A DNA stretch of 64,000 nt from Nitrincola tibetensis (GCF_003284585.1 NZ_QKRX01000010.1:1-64000); one strand, 5' to 3'; numbered from the stretch's first letter, positions 40,029-49,763 are shown. Program-made: numbers and translations. Notes: a model not told the origin generated them from the letters alone.

Positions 40029-42968
40029 TCATGCTTTCTGTCCTGCTTCTAAAGCACAAACCCGATTCCGCCCTTGCTCTTTCGCATGATACAAAGCGGT
40101 ATCCGCTCTAAGCGTAAGGCTCTTTTGCTTGTCCCCCAATTGCCACTGGGTCACACCAATACTAACCGTACAGCTTCCGACGTCTGGGAATTGATGATCA
40201 GCAATTAACTGTCGAAGCATATCCGCATGTGTTGTCGCTTCATCCAAGGTCATATCTGGGCAAATAACCATAAATTCTTCTCCTCCCCAGCGCGCAAGTG
40301 TTGCGTTGGCTGAGCAATGGCCTTTCAAGATCGAGGCAATGTCGGTTAGTACCGCATCTCCACATAAGTGGCCGTAGGTGTCATTTACTCGCTTAAAAAA
40401 GTCGATATCCATCAGCAGAACGGAAAAAATACGTCCCGATTTTTCTGACTCGTCAATCATCTCCTCAAAGGCTTTTTCAAGGCGCATTCGGTTATACAAG
40501 CGGGTGAGACGATCGGTGATGGCCAATTGCTCTAACTGGCGGTTTTTGATTTCAAGTTCTCGTTGCACTTCTAACAGCTGAGTGTTGGCGCGTTGCACTC
40601 TAATGTTCAACTTGGCCAGTTTAATGTTCCAGATAATGAACGCGATAATAATCAACAATGCAACGACGCCTATCTGCCATATGAGTCGATAGTCGGCAGG
40701 CTTGCTGATCGCAATTTGCATCCATCGCTGTTCAATTTGGGCTTTGGTTTCATCGGTAATGGATAGAAGTGCCTTGTTGAGCAGGTCGAGTAGGAGTTGG
40801 TGTTGAGATTGCACGGCAAAGTGAAACTGATAGGCAATATCCAGTTGTCCACCAATTTTTAAATTGTCTCGACCTGAGCGATTCAGGGTATTGCCCAGTG
40901 AAGGTAGGCTATCGATGTATCCAAAGACCTCGTATTTACGCACGGCATCCAATCCCGCCTCAGCGCTTGGGTAAGAAACCAGCTTCGTGTCCGGAAAGCG
41001 TGAGCGGATCAATGTCTCAATTTCACTAAACGCGAGGACTGCAAAGGTTTGATCTTTAGTTTGATCAAGGTTGTTGATAAAAAATGCATCTTGGCGAGTG
41101 GCAATGACAATGGGGGTCTCGTAATAGCTGGAAGTAATGGAAACGCTCGGTTGATGACCGTCGATAGAGGGGGCATTTGCAATGAAGTCACATAAATTGT
41201 TTTCTAAGGCATCTAAGGCGGCCTGCCAGTGGGGTTGTCGACTCAGTCGTGTCGTGAGGCCTGCGTTATTCGTTAACACTTCGATAATATCCGCGATCGC
41301 GCCATAGTATTGTCCATTCTGATCGATGCGCTCATAGGGCATGCGTTCACTAATAGCGCAGATTCTTAAGGCAGGTATCTGATCCAGCCATTCAAGTTCT
41401 TCACGAGTTAAATGAACATGGTGGGCTGAGGCATGAGTACGTGAAATCCAACGCTCTTGCAGCTCTCTTTTCTCTTGTTCTGTTAAAGTATCCATTGACT
41501 TTTGAAGAAGGGTTTTCAGCATCGGGTCATCTTTACGTACGCCAATATGGAGGGGAATAGGGCGACCAAAACGTGTGTCTTGTAAGCTATTTGAACGTAA
41601 ATCAGGAATGCCATATTTTGTTGACAGATGGTTAGCAACACTCAGCAGCTCTAAGGTCGCGTCGGCTTCTTGTGTACTGACGAGAATGAGCGCTGCGATG
41701 CTATCCTCGGTTGGGATGACCTGAATGTCAGGTTGGTTTTTGAAAAACTCATAGTTGTAAAACGCATCAGGGAGGGCTAGGGTTTTGCCTATGAAGTCTT
41801 CTGGGCTTTGAATGGGTTGTTGATCTTTATGCTGATAAACTGCTTGAGCAAGGCGAATGTAGGGGCCAGTAAACGCCATGATTTCTTGGCGGGACTCGTT
41901 AGGCGCAATGTTCATCATGACGTCAAGTTCACCCTGTGCCATCATTTGCATGAAATCACTCCAGGTATGGCCTGAAATAGGTTCAACTTCTAAACCCACA
42001 CGCGCAGCAAGCAAACGAATAAGGTCAATGGAATGCCCCGTGGGAAAACCGTTTTCATTATAATTGTAAGGCTCGAAGTTGGCTTCGTTTTGGACGCGAA
42101 TGACTGGGTTTTGTCGGACGTACTCACGTTCTTCAGGGGTCAGTGCCAAGGTTTGTTGTTTGATGCGCTCTAAGGTCACGACATCAGTCCAGCGTTGGCT
42201 GAGTTGCCGCCATTCTTCGCTCGTGATGGCATCCATTGCCTTCTGTAGGATGTCGTGGATTATCACCAGTTCAGATTGTACGCCAAAGCGTAAATCTTCT
42301 CGGCCCACGCCCCCAATGCGGAATTCACCAGCCACTCGAATATTGGTTAATGCATGGCGAGTGGCATAATGCTGCGCTGATGTTAAATTTTGAATAGATG
42401 CGTCGATTGAGCCAAAGGCAACCGCTTTGATCAGGTGTTCATAGTCCGGAAATTCAACGATATCAATACCAGGAACGGCCTTTAATAAATCCAAGTAAAA
42501 AATATTGTTGAGCACACCTACTCGTTTGCCTGAGAAGTCTTCAAAGCCGCGATAGCCACCAAAATCAGCCCGCGTAAAAATAACGGTTGGTATCTCAAAA
42601 TAAGGGGTGGTAAATAAAGAAAAATGGGCTCGATTTGGCCGATAGGAAATGTCGGCAATGGCATCTACTTCTTTTTCTTCAAGCTTGCGAAGGTTGTTGG
42701 CCCATTCATCGATTTCAATCTTGATTTGAATATCGGCTTTGTTTTCTAACAGCTTTACAAGGTCGGCAACTAGGCCTGTGTGTTGCCCATTTTCAACAAA
42801 TGAAAAAGGAATAAAGTCGTACATCACCGCTAATGAGATGGGGCCGTGCCTGTCTATAAATGCACGTTCTTCAGAATTCAGCAAGCTCGCGTTTACATTA
42901 GATGCTAGCGCAATTAATACGAGCAACAAGAGTAAAAAAGGCTTAAAAATAAAAGAGCATCTGTCCAT
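40029..42968 (-). CDS. diguanylate cyclase with three periplasmic solute-binding sensor domains
   Basis: The product has 979 residues and is predicted to make c-di-GMP in response to a periplasmic ligand. A signal/anchor segment (about 8-28) is followed by three successive bacterial solute-binding-protein family 3 domains (about 35-270, 285-510, 520-750), a membrane helix (about 755-778), a short coiled coil and a GGDEF domain. The catalytic motif is GGEEF (895-899). The inhibitory RxxD upstream is replaced by SANA, so product inhibition is unlikely. It is transcribed toward algZ but separated by 183 bases. Confidence 0.87.
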   Translation of the reverse strand: MDRCSFIFKPFLLLLLVLIALASNVNASLLNSEERAFIDRHGPISLAVMYDFIPFSFVENGQHTGLVADLVKLLENKADIQIKIEIDEWANNLRKLEEKEVDAIADISYRPNRAHFSLFTTPYFEIPTVIFTRADFGGYRGFEDFSGKRVGVLNNIFYLDLLKAVPGIDIVEFPDYEHLIKAVAFGSIDASIQNLTSAQHYATRHALTNIRVAGEFRIGGVGREDLRFGVQSELVIIHDILQKAMDAITSEEWRQLSQRWTDVVTLERIKQQTLALTPEEREYVRQNPVIRVQNEANFEPYNYNENGFPTGHSIDLIRLLAARVGLEVEPISGHTWSDFMQMMAQGELDVMMNIAPNESRQEIMAFTGPYIRLAQAVYQHKDQQPIQSPEDFIGKTLALPDAFYNYEFFKNQPDIQVIPTEDSIAALILVSTQEADATLELLSVANHLSTKYGIPDLRSNSLQDTRFGRPIPLHIGVRKDDPMLKTLLQKSMDTLTEQEKRELQERWISRTHASAHHVHLTREELEWLDQIPALRICAISERMPYERIDQNGQYYGAIADIIEVLTNNAGLTTRLSRQPHWQAALDALENNLCDFIANAPSIDGHQPSVSITSSYYETPIVIATRQDAFFINNLDQTKDQTFAVLAFSEIETLIRSRFPDTKLVSYPSAEAGLDAVRKYEVFGYIDSLPSLGNTLNRSGRDNLKIGGQLDIAYQFHFAVQSQHQLLLDLLNKALLSITDETKAQIEQRWMQIAISKPADYRLIWQIGVVALLIIIAFIIWNIKLAKLNIRVQRANTQLLEVQRELEIKNRQLEQLAITDRLTRLYNRMRLEKAFEEMIDESEKSGRIFSVLLMDIDFFKRVNDTYGHLCGDAVLTDIASILKGHCSANATLARWGGEEFMVICPDMTLDEATTHADMLRQLIADHQFPDVGSCTVSIGVTQWQLGDKQKSLTLRADTALYHAKEQGRNRVCALEAGQKA

Positions 42969-43038
42969 TTTGTTTAGGATCTGAACGTCCAGTCATATGA
43001 TGAACTAACCTTGCCTTATTGAGCTGGAGTTCGCAAGT

Positions 43039-43061
43039 AAAAAAGCCATCCGAAGATGGCT
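43039..43061 (-). terminator. intrinsic terminator of the put operon
   Basis: On the minus strand AGCCATC pairs with GATGGCT around a TTCG tetraloop and is followed by six T. It lies 35 bases after the stop of the PutA C-terminal-domain gene. Confidence 0.88.
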
Positions 43062-43095
43062 AAAACTTGAGGACTAAATCAAGTAGAGTGACGAG

Positions 43096-43797
43096 TCAGA
43101 CAGCACTGCTGCCGAGTTCGAGTAAGGTTGCATTACCACCTACGGCGGTGGTGTTGATTGTACGCGTGCGTTCGGTGACAAAACGTGACAAATGATCGGG
43201 TTGAAGAAGATGAGTGCATTGCACAGGGTCTGTTTCGGCAACCATCTGTACCAATAGGCCTGCACGCTTAGCGATCAAGGCATTTATTTCGATCACTCGA
43301 TTCATCGGCAAGACGCAAGCAATCACAGCTAAGTGATCAAGCCCCAGTGCTTGATTTAAAGAAAGATCGGAGACCGCTTGCAAAATGGCTTCAGGAACAC
43401 CCGCTTGATGAAGCAGTCTGGCAAGTTGTTCACACCAGGCTTGCTCTTCAGGCCAGTGCAGCAATACTGCATTGCCTGCGACAAGTGCGGCAAAGGTTTG
43501 ACCTAAAAAGGCGGTGTAGGTCGATGTTTGATCGGCGCTAACTAAACAAATACCGCGTCCATTTAAGTAAAGTTCGTTGCTTTCGCCAGTTGGCCCAGGC
43601 AACGTGATAATTTGCTCAAGCGTTGCCGCCTGCTCCAACAAATGCTTAAGTAGGCCAACGCTTCTGACATCGTTTGCTTGAGGTATTTGCGTGTGTATTT
43701 TCTGTAAACGTTCACTGCGCTTGATAAATCCTTGATGATTCCATGCATCCCAGGCAGACAGTGCGTTTGCAATTCGGTTATCGGATAGGCTAGCCAT
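43096..43797 (-). CDS. separate PutA C-terminal (ALDH-like) domain protein
   Basis: This 233-residue protein corresponds to the C-terminal domain of long (type B/C) PutA. It contains LPGPTGESNELYLNGRG, an ALDH-like Rossmann segment with FAALVAGNAVLLHWPEE, and ends with the PutA conserved C-terminal motif TRTINTTAVGGNATLLELG. In long PutA proteins this domain covers the P5C dehydrogenase site and seals the substrate tunnel. Here it is a distinct gene whose ATG overlaps the putA stop as TAATG. It has no catalytic residues of its own that I can see. Confidence 0.85.
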   Translation of the reverse strand: MASLSDNRIANALSAWDAWNHQGFIKRSERLQKIHTQIPQANDVRSVGLLKHLLEQAATLEQIITLPGPTGESNELYLNGRGICLVSADQTSTYTAFLGQTFAALVAGNAVLLHWPEEQAWCEQLARLLHQAGVPEAILQAVSDLSLNQALGLDHLAVIACVLPMNRVIEINALIAKRAGLLVQMVAETDPVQCTHLLQPDHLSRFVTERTRTINTTAVGGNATLLELGSSAV

Positions 43798-46700
43798 TAG
43801 TGCAGCTCCTCAACAAGTCTTAATTCTGTAAAACGTTGAACGTAGTGTGGACCACCTGCCTTTGGACCTGTGCCGGACAAACCTTGGCCTCCAAAGGGTT
43901 GGACACCGACACTTGCGCCGATTTGATTGCGGTTAATGTAGCAGTTGCCCACACGGACACGGGATTCGATCTGAGCCGCGGTGCGCTCGTTTCGGGTGTG
44001 GATGCCGAGAGTGAGACCATACCCGGATGCATTGATTTGGTCGATCAAGCTGTCCATTTCACTCGCCTTAAATCGCAGCAGGTGAATGATCGGACCAAAT
44101 TGCTCACGTCCTAGTTCGCTGAGGGCGTTAATTTCAAATGCAGTGGGCGCGACAAATGTCCCTTCTTTACAGGCGGCGTTCAGCGGTGTTTGCCCTAAAA
44201 GCTTGGCGTTCTTTTTCATGGCTTCAATATGGTTCAACAATCCTGTTTGTGCTTCGGCATCAATCACCGGACCAACGTCTGTCTGATGAAGTCGAGGGTC
44301 ACCAACACTCAACTCGACCATCGCGCCTTGTAAGAGCTCTACGATGCGATCGGCGATATCAGCTTGTACACATAAAACACGCAACGCTGAGCAGCGTTGA
44401 CCTGCCGATGCAAAGCCAGATAAGACGGCATCATTGACGACCTGTTCTGGTAGGGCTGTTGAGTCGACGATCATGGCATTTTGGCCACCTGTTTCGGCGA
44501 TAAATGGAACAGGCGCGCATCCTCGTGCGGCCAGAGAGCGGTTAATGAGTTGCGCTGTTTCGGTAGAACCCGTGAACGCAACACCATTGATGTTTACGTC
44601 GCTTGTCAATGGTGCACCAACACCAGCGCCATCACCTGGCAGTAGTGATATGGCATTGTCGGGGATGCCCGCCTCAAGCATCAGTTCGGTCGCTCTATAG
44701 GCGATTAAACTGGTTTGTTCGGCAGGCTTTGCAATCACACTATTGCCTGCAACCAAAGCTGCTGTCACTTGACCGAGGAAAATGGCTAGAGGGAAGTTCC
44801 AAGGGCTAATGCAGACAATAATACCGCGACCCTGACGTTGCCAAGGACGTGCATGGCCATCAATGTCTTTAAGCATCATGGGAGCTTCGCTGATGCGTTC
44901 GGCTTCATTGGCATAGTAACGACAAAAATCGACCGCTTCACGGACCTCATCTATGGCATCTTGAATCGTTTTTCCCGCTTCCAGATGGCAAATTGCAACG
45001 AGCTCAGCAAGATTCTCTTCAAGGAGGTCACCTAGGCGGCGTAAGGCGTCTGCGCGAGTGTGAGCGGACGTTTTATTCCAGTTCTCGTAGCCGTCTTTTG
45101 CCGTTCTAATGGCGAGTGAGACGAGCTCGGCATTGGCGAAGCTGACCTCACCCACATGAAGGTTATGGTCGTGTGGAGCAAGGACCCTGTGGCTCGGATG
45201 ACCTGAGTGAGGCTGACCGTTAATGAGTGCTTGTGCTGACCAGGTTTTAGTGAAGAAAGAGCTCACGCTGTCACGGAAGGGCAACCACTCACTTTCAATC
45301 TCAATGTTGGGGCTGAACGAATTTTTGCGATCGTGAAAAATAGCACAAGGTAAGGGAATATTCGGGTTATGCAGTGTTTGACGGCTGTTGAGTGTCGTCC
45401 AAGGGTGTTGTACTAATTCTGCAATTGGACAGCGCGCATCAACAAGACGATGGACAAACGAACTGTTCGCACCATTTTCAAGTAAGCGGCGAACCAGATA
45501 AGGCAGCAAATCTTTATGGCTCCCCACTGGGGCGTAGATCCGAACGGTGACACCGGATTGAGTCAATACTCGATCATACAGGGCGTCTCCCATGCCGTGC
45601 AGGCGCTGGAATTCGAAATCTCTGTGTGAAGCGAGTGTCAGGATGCTGGCAACAGTATGTGCGTTGTGGCTGGCAAATTGTGGCCAAATATTGCCTCGTA
45701 CAGATTCACTTAATAAAAAGCGTGCGCAGGCTAAGTAGGACACATCGGTGGCTTCTTTGCGGGTGTAGACGGGGTATCCACTCAAACCACGCTGCTGGCA
45801 AAGCTTGATTTCGCTGTCCCAGTAAGCGCCTTTCACCAGTCGCACAGGGATGATATTGCCCACTTCACGAGCCAGCGCATTCAGCCATGCCAAAACGGGT
45901 AAAGCCCGCTTTGAATAGGCCTGAACAACTAAACCAAAACCGCCCCAGCCTTGGCAGGCTTCACTGCGGATGAGTTTTTCGAAGAGATGAAGGGACATCT
46001 CCAGACGATCCATCTCTTCAGCATCAACGGTAATCGCGACGTTCAGTGAACGTGCTTTTTGAATTAACGTTAGGACACGGTCGTAGAGTTCGGTCATGAC
46101 ACGATGTTCTTGGCCGACTTCATAACGTGGATGCAATGCAGAGAGCTTGATGGAAATACTCGGTCTAGGCCCTTTTGCCTTCGGATCTTGGAAATTTCCT
46201 GTGAACTCAATGGCGCTCATATAATCATTAAAGTACTTCTGAGCATCTTTAGCCGTAAGCGCTGCTTCTCCGAGCATATCAAAGGAGTAGGTGTAGCCTT
46301 TCTTGCGATAATCAGAACCGCGCTTCATGGCTTCACTAATCGTACGTCCCAGAACAAACTGATGTCCCATCACTTTCATGGCTTGTTGCATAGCGGCACG
46401 AATAACAGGCTCGCTCATGCGATTGACTAAACGGTTAATAATGCCAGCAGGTGACCCATCTTCACGTTCATCCATGCTGACGACTTTACCTGTTAGCAAA
46501 AGCCCCCAAGTTGAGGCGTTTACGAGAAGAGAGTCAGAGTTACGTAAGTGTTTTTTCCAGTCAGCGACACTGAGTTTGTCTCGAATAAGTGCGTCTGCCG
46601 TGTCGGCATCCGGAATGCGCATCAGTGCTTCAGCTAGACACATTAAAAGAATGCCTTCTTTCGTATCTAAGCTGTACTCCAATAAGAGTGCATCAATCAT

Positions 46701-46916
46701 GTGGATGGCATCGCCATCGGCTCTGACCTGTTCAATTAAGGATGTTGCCAACTGTTCAGCTTTTTGCAGCTCTTGATCCTTGGGCTCGGCTAAAGGCATT
46801 AACTCTCTTAGCCAAGTGTCTTCATCAATGGAGTAAAGAGGAGAGATAGATGACCAGATCTCTGATGTCGACTGGTTAACCCAGGTCGAATCAAGAACAT
46901 TGCTTGCTTTAAACAT
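43797..46916 (-). CDS. putA: bifunctional proline dehydrogenase / P5C dehydrogenase (PutA, without C-terminal domain)
   Basis: PutA oxidises proline to glutamate in two steps. ATG 46916 after GAGGG gives 1039 residues. An N-terminal arm is followed by the FAD-dependent PRODH barrel (RLVKGAYWDSEIKLCQQRG; YLVRRLLENGANSSFVHRL). The P5C dehydrogenase has FIAETGGQNAMIVD and the catalytic Cys842 in GQRCSALR. There is no ribbon-helix-helix repressor domain at the N-terminus, unlike E. coli. The protein stops at RLVEELH, just after the ALDH signature GLSGTGPKAGGP; the usual C-terminal domain is encoded by the overlapping next gene. Confidence 0.94.
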   Translation of the reverse strand: MFKASNVLDSTWVNQSTSEIWSSISPLYSIDEDTWLRELMPLAEPKDQELQKAEQLATSLIEQVRADGDAIHMIDALLLEYSLDTKEGILLMCLAEALMRIPDADTADALIRDKLSVADWKKHLRNSDSLLVNASTWGLLLTGKVVSMDEREDGSPAGIINRLVNRMSEPVIRAAMQQAMKVMGHQFVLGRTISEAMKRGSDYRKKGYTYSFDMLGEAALTAKDAQKYFNDYMSAIEFTGNFQDPKAKGPRPSISIKLSALHPRYEVGQEHRVMTELYDRVLTLIQKARSLNVAITVDAEEMDRLEMSLHLFEKLIRSEACQGWGGFGLVVQAYSKRALPVLAWLNALAREVGNIIPVRLVKGAYWDSEIKLCQQRGLSGYPVYTRKEATDVSYLACARFLLSESVRGNIWPQFASHNAHTVASILTLASHRDFEFQRLHGMGDALYDRVLTQSGVTVRIYAPVGSHKDLLPYLVRRLLENGANSSFVHRLVDARCPIAELVQHPWTTLNSRQTLHNPNIPLPCAIFHDRKNSFSPNIEIESEWLPFRDSVSSFFTKTWSAQALINGQPHSGHPSHRVLAPHDHNLHVGEVSFANAELVSLAIRTAKDGYENWNKTSAHTRADALRRLGDLLEENLAELVAICHLEAGKTIQDAIDEVREAVDFCRYYANEAERISEAPMMLKDIDGHARPWQRQGRGIIVCISPWNFPLAIFLGQVTAALVAGNSVIAKPAEQTSLIAYRATELMLEAGIPDNAISLLPGDGAGVGAPLTSDVNINGVAFTGSTETAQLINRSLAARGCAPVPFIAETGGQNAMIVDSTALPEQVVNDAVLSGFASAGQRCSALRVLCVQADIADRIVELLQGAMVELSVGDPRLHQTDVGPVIDAEAQTGLLNHIEAMKKNAKLLGQTPLNAACKEGTFVAPTAFEINALSELGREQFGPIIHLLRFKASEMDSLIDQINASGYGLTLGIHTRNERTAAQIESRVRVGNCYINRNQIGASVGVQPFGGQGLSGTGPKAGGPHYVQRFTELRLVEELH

Positions 46917-46984
46917 AGTGCAACCCTCAGAATTTAGTGTCAGCAAGCTAAATGTTGCTGATAACCGACAATGACGACACTCTA

Positions 46985-47013
46985 ATAATAAAAGCTAGTA
47001 CAGGTCTTGCCAG
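46985..47013 (-). promoter_or_regulatory. candidate putA promoter
   Basis: On the minus strand CTGGCA (47013-47008) and TATTAT (46990-46985) are 17 bases apart in the short gap between the AraC-type regulator and putA. The weak -35 would fit activator dependence. Confidence 0.4.
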
Positions 47014-47016
47014 TTT

Positions 47017-47811
47017 CTACGGAGTTTTTGGCGTATTCTCCGATATCATTGAAAACTGTTTGCGATAACGGGCGGGGGAAATGTTGAGGTGTTGGCTAAA
47101 TGCACGTGTTAAGGCACTTTGATTGGCAAAGCCAAAACGACTGGCGATTTGAGCAAGCGGCTCTCGTGTTTCTGTGAGCGCCTTAAGAGCGGCATCAAAA
47201 CGTCGATTTAAAACGTATTGCTGCGGTGTTGTTCCCGTTTGCTCACGAAATCGGTCAAAAAACTGACTACAACTTAAGAAAACCAACCCTGCTAACTCGC
47301 TAACCAGAATTTTGCGATCAATGTGTAGGTCTATGTAGCTATCGATCAGTGACATGTTGATCCGACCATAAAAACGTGCCGGATAAGGGTGCTGTTGTTC
47401 GAGGTGTCGTTGAAGTGCACAGACGATCGTGTGGCTGCATGCGCTTTGTAGAAAAGGGTCGTTTGGGCTTTGTTGCATTTCACGGCTAAGCGCACTGATC
47501 AGAATCTGCAGTTCGCTGCTACAGTTGATGAATTTTGATTGTTTGAAGAGTAGGTCAATGCGTTTTTGTAAAGAGGGATCTTCCGCTTGGATGGGTAGGT
47601 TAATGACGATAATTTGATTATCACCCATGCCCCAGAAGGCGTGATCAGTTGAACAGGGTAAAACACACCCTTGCCCTAGGCTAACGGGCTGTGCGGCCCC
47701 AGCGACATCAAACTCAGTTGCCCCTTGCAAACCAAATACAAGCTGGTGGTAACTGTGATCATGATGGTCAGCTTTTTCGGGCAAACTGACGACTTCTGCT
47801 TTCTTTACCAT
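47017..47811 (-). CDS. AraC-family transcriptional regulator, probable activator of put genes
   Basis: The product has 264 residues. An N-terminal cupin-type sensing domain (HDHSYHQLVFGLQGATEF) is followed by a C-terminal double helix-turn-helix with FLSCSQFFDRFREQTGTTPQ and IASRFGFANQSALTRAFSQH. It lies directly upstream of putA on the same strand. In Pseudomonas aeruginosa the AraC-family PruR activates putA, and the PutA here lacks its own DNA-binding domain, so a PruR-like role is inferred. The ribosome site before ATG 47811 is weak. Confidence 0.82.
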   Translation of the reverse strand: MVKKAEVVSLPEKADHHDHSYHQLVFGLQGATEFDVAGAAQPVSLGQGCVLPCSTDHAFWGMGDNQIIVINLPIQAEDPSLQKRIDLLFKQSKFINCSSELQILISALSREMQQSPNDPFLQSACSHTIVCALQRHLEQQHPYPARFYGRINMSLIDSYIDLHIDRKILVSELAGLVFLSCSQFFDRFREQTGTTPQQYVLNRRFDAALKALTETREPLAQIASRFGFANQSALTRAFSQHLNISPARYRKQFSMISENTPKTP

Positions 47812-47866
47812 AATAAGGACATCGGCATCGGGTGTTTGAATAGAACAATATCAAACTATTCATTCC

Positions 47867-47895
47867 ATAATAAGTGGTTAGAGATAACAAGTCTA
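47867..47895 (-). promoter_or_regulatory. candidate promoter of the AraC-family gene
   Basis: On the minus strand TAGACT (47895-47890) and TATTAT (47872-47867) are 17 bases apart, about 56 bases before the start codon. Confidence 0.4.
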
Positions 47896-47966
47896 ATTTG
47901 CATCCTACTATCGTCGTGTTTGTGACGGTCCAGTGTTTTCCTTCCCCTTTTTGTTCACGAAAAGGT

Positions 47967-47972
47967 TACAAT
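47967..47972 (+). promoter_or_regulatory. candidate -10 element of hemE
   Basis: TACAAT lies 43 bases before the hemE ATG. No good -35 is seen at 16-18 bases upstream, so the assignment is weak. Confidence 0.3.
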
Positions 47973-48014
47973 GTGCGCAAATTCATTATTGCTTAGAAAT
48001 AGGATCTTTCCCCT

Positions 48015-49082
48015 ATGTCCGAATTGAAAAATGATCGTTTTTTAAGGGCCTTATTGCGTGAGCCGGTCGATGTTACCCCTGTGTGGATGATGCGCCAAGC
48101 GGGGCGTTACTTACCCGAGTATAAAGCAACACGTGCACAGGCTGGAGACTTTATGAGTCTTTGTAAAAATCCTGAGCTGGCCTGTGAAGTTACTTTGCAG
48201 CCGTTGGAGCGATACGATCTAGATGCGGCAATTCTCTTTTCCGATATTCTGACCATTCCTGATGCAATGGGGCTGGGTCTTTATTTTGAAGCGGGAGAAG
48301 GGCCACGCTTTAAAAAAGTGCTGCGCACGGAGGCAGATGTTGCCGCACTGCCGGTGCCGAATGCGGCCAGTGATCTTGATTACGTAATGAGTGCGGTTAA
48401 AACCATACGTTCGGCGTTGAACGGTCGCGTTCCTTTGATCGGTTTTTCAGGCAGCCCATGGACACTAGCCACCTATATGGTTGAAGGTGGGTCTAGCAAA
48501 GATTTCCGTCATATAAAAGAAATGATGTATGCGACGCCGGATGTGATGCATGAGCTACTGAACAAGCTGGCCTTATCTGTCACCGATTATTTGAATGAAC
48601 AAATTCGCAGTGGTGCTCAGGCCGTCCAGATTTTTGATACTTGGGGCGGTGTACTCAGTCCTGAAATGTACAAGACCTTTTCTTTGGCGTATATGGAGCA
48701 GATCGTTAAAGGCTTGATTCGCGAATATGATGGACGTCGAGTTCCGGTCATATTGTTCACAAAAAATGGTGGACAATGGCTGGAGGTCATGGCAAAAACT
48801 GGGGCCGATGCGTTAGGTTTGGATTGGACAACGCATATTGATGATGCACGTCGTCGTGTGGGGCAGCAGGTTGCTTTGCAGGGCAATATGGATCCGTCGG
48901 TTTTATATGCGTCGCCTGCTCGGATACGTGCCGAGGTTGCGGATATTCTTCAGCGCTATGGTTCCGGTGCTGGCCATGTCTTTAATTTGGGTCATGGTAT
49001 TCATCAATTTGTTAATCCCGAGCATGCTGGTATTTTTGTCGATGCTGTACATGAACTTAGCGCCCAATATCATCAGTCATAA
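48015..49082 (+). CDS. hemE: uroporphyrinogen decarboxylase
   Basis: HemE removes four carboxyl groups from uroporphyrinogen III to make coproporphyrinogen III in haem synthesis. The product has 355 residues (E. coli 354). The N-terminal signature [15 protein letters not shown], the segment [20 protein letters not shown] and the C-terminal [15 protein letters not shown] are diagnostic. In Pseudomonas hemE follows gltD directly; here a 16.6-kb minus-strand block lies between them. Confidence 0.97.
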   Translation: MSELKNDRFLRALLREPVDVTPVWMMRQAGRYLPEYKATRAQAGDFMSLCKNPELACEVTLQPLERYDLDAAILFSDILTIPDAMGLGLYFEAGEGPRFKKVLRTEADVAALPVPNAASDLDYVMSAVKTIRSALNGRVPLIGFSGSPWTLATYMVEGGSSKDFRHIKEMMYATPDVMHELLNKLALSVTDYLNEQIRSGAQAVQIFDTWGGVLSPEMYKTFSLAYMEQIVKGLIREYDGRRVPVILFTKNGGQWLEVMAKTGADALGLDWTTHIDDARRRVGQQVALQGNMDPSVLYASPARIRAEVADILQRYGSGAGHVFNLGHGIHQFVNPEHAGIFVDAVHELSAQYHQS

Positions 49083-49103
49083 TAATATGGGCCATTATTT
49101 TCA

Positions 49104-49763
49104 ATGAAAAAACTAACACAGCTATTTCAAAGTAATCAGGCTTGGTCTGCACGTATTCGGGAAGAGAGTCCAGAATTTTTTCCGACCTTGGCGGCGCAAC
49201 AAGCACCCGAGTATTTATGGATTGGCTGTTCTGACAGTCGTGTTCCGGCAAATGAAATCGTTGATCTGTTACCGGGCGAGTTGTTTGTTCATCGCAATGT
49301 TTCCAATTTGGTCATTCATACGGATATGAATTGCTTGTCGGTTTTGCAGTATGCCGTTCAGGTGTTGAAGGTGAAGCATGTCATGGTTGTGGGTCACTAC
49401 GGTTGTGGCGGGGTGAAAGCCTCGTTAGATGGGCATGGGCACGGCTTGATTGATAATTGGCTGGGTCATATCCGTGATGTCTATGCGAAGCATAGAGCGG
49501 TCATCGGTGACTGGCAGGCAACTGATCAGCAGTTTGATCGGATGTGTGAATTAAACGTAATCGAGCAAGCTGAAAATGTGTGCAATACGACGGTTGTGCG
49601 CGAAGCTTGGGCGCGTGGTCAGGAGCTGACGGTTCATGGTTGGATTTACAGCTTAAACGATGGCTTGATCACGGACCTTAACTTTTGCGTGGGTTCGATT
49701 GACGAAACCGACGTGGAATATGAGCGCGCTGTGCAGCGAGTTCACCAATTGCAAGCAAACTAA
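49104..49763 (+). CDS. can: beta-class carbonic anhydrase
   Basis: The enzyme interconverts CO2 and bicarbonate. The product has 219 residues (E. coli Can 220). The zinc ligands are Cys42 and Asp44 in GCSDSRVPA, and His98 and Cys101 in GHYGCGGV. It follows hemE after 21 bases and may be cotranscribed with it. The N-terminus MKKLTQLFQSNQAWSARIRE is typical of Can. Confidence 0.95.
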   Translation: MKKLTQLFQSNQAWSARIREESPEFFPTLAAQQAPEYLWIGCSDSRVPANEIVDLLPGELFVHRNVSNLVIHTDMNCLSVLQYAVQVLKVKHVMVVGHYGCGGVKASLDGHGHGLIDNWLGHIRDVYAKHRAVIGDWQATDQQFDRMCELNVIEQAENVCNTTVVREAWARGQELTVHGWIYSLNDGLITDLNFCVGSIDETDVEYERAVQRVHQLQAN

